A stretch of DNA of 21,386 nt from Sphaeroforma arctica JP610 (taxonomy: Eukaryota > Opisthokonta > Ichthyosporea > Ichthyophonida). This document shows positions 18,067 through 21,386 of the stretch, piece after piece (position 1 is the first letter of the stretch; every line of letters begins with the position of its first letter). The position numbers and the translations under genes are program-made. The stretch is from positions 3,929 to 25,314 of the forward strand of contig NW_014039999.1 in assembly GCF_001186125.1 (NCBI RefSeq), given 5' to 3'. The notes under the pieces are model-generated. The model saw only the letters and a list, made by a program, of their open reading frames with translations, had not been told where the DNA came from and did no database searches.

Positions 18067-19368
18067 ATGTCGGACCAGGCCGAATCCCCAATTGAGTCGT
18101 TCGTCCCCAACGACTCCTTACCCAATGACCAATGCAAATTGGACATACAAAAATCTATCACAAACCTCTCTGCCCAGGTCAGTACTCTACAGGCCAATCT
18201 CAATCAAATTTTGGGACCGGCTCTAACAACCCGGAACAATGATGGGCCCATCTCCAAGGAGCCTTTGACTGATGACCAATGGAAATCAACCATACACCAA
18301 ATGCTCACTAACCTCTGTGCAAAAACAACCAACCTTGAATCCGAACTCCGGGACCTTAAAAACCAAACCCGTGCACCTATAGGTGAAGACACACCCGACA
18401 CTTTCCGATTTGGCTACACAAGCCCGCCTGTTCCGCCTGCAAAAAGGCCGCAGTCACAGGCGCCCTATAGCAGCAGTGAGCCTCCCAGCTACCGCTCAAA
18501 AGTGGACAAACCTGAAAAACCGTGCCCTAAAAAACGCCCGACCCCACCAGCTTCTCAGTCCCAATCGCAGCCGCCAGTACCCGAACACCTTTTGGCGAAA
18601 GTGGTGGGCCGCCCGATGCCGGACAAAACTCTTCATGAAATGGATGACATAACTCCGGTATGGCTCTTCTTCCGAGCAATTTTCCCTAACGGCAAGCCCC
18701 CATCCCAATCAGTATTTGAAAAATACTGGCATGCCCAACCAGCCCTCAATCGCCACTACTTTCTTTGGTATCTTCCGTCTAAATCGGTATCTCAACCAAA
18801 TCGCCGCGGAAGCTCCACCAGTTTCATCCGCCTTTGTGTTCCTAGCGACTCTGTCGCCCAGGTAAAACGACATGCAGCACTTACGTGGAAATGGCAGCTT
18901 GATGAAAACATCGACCCCCGCTCCCAACAACATCCCGACGCTACGAAAGCAGCTTTAATTCACTATCTCCGCACCAAGCGGGAGGCCCGCTGCACACATG
19001 AACGAGCGCCAAAAATTCTTGCCCGCAGCATGGATGCACTACTGAGCCCACTTGTCAACTCCACTAACGCAGACATCCTCCAATCTACCGCGGACCGTCT
19101 CTAGAAGGCTTACCAAGCAAAGCATGATGCAAACCTCTTCTCACTTAACCCGCGAATCCCGGTAAACGCTAAAGAATCAGCGCGTGCGGAACCCTGACGA
19201 CTTCATATACCAACGGTCTCCCCGACACAATCATCCGACATGCTGGATAGCAATACGCAGCCTCAGCTTTCCACGACGGACTCTTCGATGACAGGCAATG
19301 ATATAGAAATGGCCGACATCGTCAAAGAGGAGAGCCCAGTAGTATTGACCGATGATGAAAAATGTTAG
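18067..19368 (+). pseudogene. LINE ORF1 protein, with two in-frame stops
   Basis: I start at ATG 18067 (AAAAATGTCG context); the open frame continues upstream to about 17980 but without an ATG. Residues 16-48 and 65-97 are an internal duplication at an offset of 49 residues (11 of 33 identical), both with Leu/Ile heptad spacing suggesting a coiled coil. Residues about 105-180 are Pro/Ser/Lys-rich and probably disordered. The C-terminal part (LFFRAIFPNGKPPSQSVFEKY onward) is folded-looking but not a CCHC or RRM that I can recognise. Stops TAG (19102-19104) and TGA (19195-19197) interrupt the frame, which otherwise continues to TAG at 19366-19368, overlapping the ORF2 start. LINE ORF1 proteins bind element RNA. 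Confidence 0.7.
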
Positions 19369-21215
19369 GACCAAGGAGGATGACGCTCTTCAACCCACAA
19401 GGACTCAACATGGACAATGCAGCACATACAGATAAGTGTTTGAACGCTATATCGATTTTAAGTCAGGTTGATGTTATGTGTGTGGTTGAAACCTGGCATA
19501 ACACCACATTTCTTAATTATATACGCTCGAACACACGCTATCATATACTACATCACACTACCCGGCATAATATCTTACATCCTTCACACTGTGGTATTGG
19601 TATCTTTTCCAAACACCACCCATCGAATTTTCAACTTGTACACTCTTCATCGTACGCGGTGTTCTTTGTGTGCTTTGGCGTTCATATGGCCGTGTTCTAC
19701 TTTCCACTCAAATCGTTTACTGAAGAAGACGTCAGGCGATACATGAATCCCCCCGAGATTGGCGGTTTCCAACCAGATGTCGTGTCGGGAGATTTCAACT
19801 TCAAAGCCCGGAAGTATGGCCACGCATCTACAAATCACGGACTAAGTATGAAATCGATTGAGACTACTCTGCGTAAGACGTGGCACTTGGACTACCTCTA
19901 TGCTGGCGGCTCAACTGGTACTGAACATGCGTATCTTCGACCTACCACCCCCGCCTCCCTCCAAACTTATAAGCTGACGGACTACGGTATCTGTGGTGAC
20001 CACACCTTTGGACTCAATCTCCAGATACTTCCCACGAATCAAATTCCTTGGCCCCAACAAATGCCAGCAATACCGCCGCCTCCGGACCAACGCCTCCTCT
20101 CCCATGGATATAACCGATATTGCCATCGACTGTATCACCTACGCAACAAATCCCGCGCGCGACTATTCCAAGCCGAAATCCGGGCGCATCAGAACCTACT
20201 ACGGTCGTATCTCATTTTACATGGACCAGCGGAAGGGCTGCTACGAATCCTCGACCGCATCTGGCGCTATACCACTAACCCACAAATCTTTGGAGGGTTC
20301 TATTATGACTTAAACAGACCTTGGGGTCAGCAGCTGCCAAACCACTCGTTCCGGCCACGTCTGACCGCCCAAAGCAATGCTCAAATGTTCAAAGATATTG
20401 CGTACCAACGACGGTATCCGCGCCAACCCTGCATACCGGGTACCGATGACACAGGCGCTACCCTCGCTGGCTACTTTGAGACCCTATTCAACTCTAAAAA
20501 CCCGTACGTGGTTCCACCAGATACCGAACCCTCTCCTGATGTCACTTCCACCATACGCCCCGACGGTGTAATGGAGGCAATACTACGCTATCCCAATAAG
20601 GGACCTGGCCCCGACGGGATTCACATCATCCTCCTGAAGGCCGCAGTGGAGCGCTCTACCGAACGCCGGACATTAGGACGCCCCGACGCCAATAGCCCAC
20701 TGATTAGACTCCTTGCCGAAGCATTCACTGAGCTACTGAAGGCGGGTATCTTCCCCGCAGCCCTGAACTGCAGCCTCCTGACAGCGCACCCAAAGAAAGC
20801 CGATTCAGATATCGCCTCCCCCGCCGACTTCCGCCCCATCACGCTTACGCAAATAGTCAGACGCATCTTTGAAAAGTGCTTTCTTAATCTGATTACGAGC
20901 CACCCCAAGCTGGCTTCAAATCACGGTACTCCTGTCATACCCAAGCACTTGCCGCCATGGAATCTGAGACACAGTCAGAAGAGGAGTGGAACGACGTCTG
21001 TCTGGACATAACCAAGGCATACGACAAGGTCGCTCTCCCACGTCTATTGGTACTTCTGCGTCACGCTGGAATGCCCAAAAACTGGATCAACTGCCTCCGC
21101 GCGCTGTTTGGGAGGGTCCCTACCCGAGTGACATACTGCTGCACGCTCTCGTCTCTATTCTATAGAACGAATGGCATCCTACAAGGCTCAATCGTCGGCC
21201 CTGTAAACTTCGATG
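19362..21215 (+). pseudogene. LINE ORF2: endonuclease and reverse transcriptase
   Basis: ATG at 19362 overlaps the last codons of the ORF1 frame by 7 nt; Met 7 (19380) is an alternative start. Endonuclease residues are in order: N11 in FNPQGLN, E43 in VVETW, Y113 in VFYFP, D144/N146 in SGDFN and D213/H214 in CGDHTFG, all expected of the APE-like fold that nicks target DNA. RT begins near residue 411 (NKGPGPDGI), then AGIFPAALNCSLLTAHPKK and ADFRPITLT. A frameshift near 20920-20935 moves RT to another frame, which gives SCHTQALAAMES, WNDVCLDITKAYDKV and GILQGSIVGPV. Similarity ends about 21213, before YADD. So the endonuclease looks intact, while RT is shifted and truncated. Confidence 0.88.
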
Positions 21216-21386
21216 GAGATTACTAGGTTTCAAACTATATTAAGCTAAAATACAATTTAGTCAGTTAGGATTTAGCAGTGGTAGCTTGTGTAAGAATGAT
21301 CGGGACTGCCTCTCTTTAAGAGCCTAAATATCCTCGATCACACAGGGCGTACCTCTAGCTGTTCTTTATTGAATAATTTTCACTAT
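21216..21386. other. Unidentified sequence after LINE truncation
   Basis: AT-rich non-coding sequence that does not resemble the LINE or anything else in the window. It could be the start of another insertion that removed the LINE 3' end, but the window ends before this can be judged. Confidence 0.4.

Larger units (their letters stand above)
17980..21215 (+). mobile_element. LINE (non-LTR retrotransposon), 3'-truncated
   Basis: Two plus-strand ORFs in LINE order: ORF1 (18067-19368, coiled-coil/Pro-rich) and ORF2 (from 19362, apurinic-type endonuclease then RT). The 5' end is uncertain and may lie near 17760-17980; three ACAGTCCC/ACAGGCCC repeats occur at about 18030-18055. The 3' part of RT, including the YADD box, and any 3' UTR or tail are absent: LINE similarity stops at about 21213. 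Loss of the 3' end is unlike normal 5' truncation and points to a later insertion or rearrangement. GC-rich compared with the DNA upstream. Confidence 0.88.

Noticed and set aside
1-21386. CRISPR array, tRNA, rRNA or prokaryotic operon.
   Set aside because: The tandem arrays have no spacers, no tRNA cloverleaf or rRNA signature was seen, and the gene content is eukaryotic retroelements throughout.

Overview
This window looks like repeat-rich, gene-poor nuclear DNA from a eukaryote. It holds four retroelement-derived regions, several micro- and minisatellites, and no gene I can recognise as a host gene. All identifiable proteins are retrotransposon parts: Ty1/copia reverse transcriptase (RT) and RNase H, two Ty3-like RT/RNase H blocks, and a LINE with an apurinic-type endonuclease and RT. 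The primer site of the copia element, a tRNA-iMet anticodon-loop match, fits eukaryotic cytoplasmic tRNA. I cannot assign a phylum from the sequence.

Layout. 1-172: TA/TG microsatellites. 173-2911: non-coding DNA with two hairpins, a degenerate GC-rich repeat (1694-1800) and a 27-bp minisatellite (2344-2532). 2912-3651 and 15692-16461: two copies of one ~0.75 kb repeat in inverted orientation, roughly 93% alike by eye in the stretch compared, and full of palindromes. Between them, all on the minus strand: a broken Ty1/copia copy (about 3652-8123) with one LTR, a primer-binding site and a coiled-coil Gag-like region; a diverged relative of the inverted repeat (about 8370-8795); an unidentified ORF with a 24-bp coding minisatellite (8786-9529); a partial second Ty3/DIRS-like pol (about 9640-11430) carrying a small retroposed insert; and a broken Gag-Pol unit of a Ty3/DIRS-like element (11431-15584). 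16462-17760: unidentified, broken minus-strand coding remnants. 17980-21215: a plus-strand LINE with ORF1 and an overlapping ORF2, cut off inside RT. 21216-21386: unidentified sequence.

The main structural surprise is the combination of long inverted, palindrome-rich terminal repeats with a Ty3-type Pol that has a retropepsin-like region before RT and a VD(M/A)FA module after RNase H. That module and the inverted termini recall DIRS-type (tyrosine recombinase) elements, yet I see neither a tyrosine recombinase nor a DDE integrase in the unit. Nothing here appears to work as an operon or host pathway. The region reads as nested and adjacent insertions of different ages.
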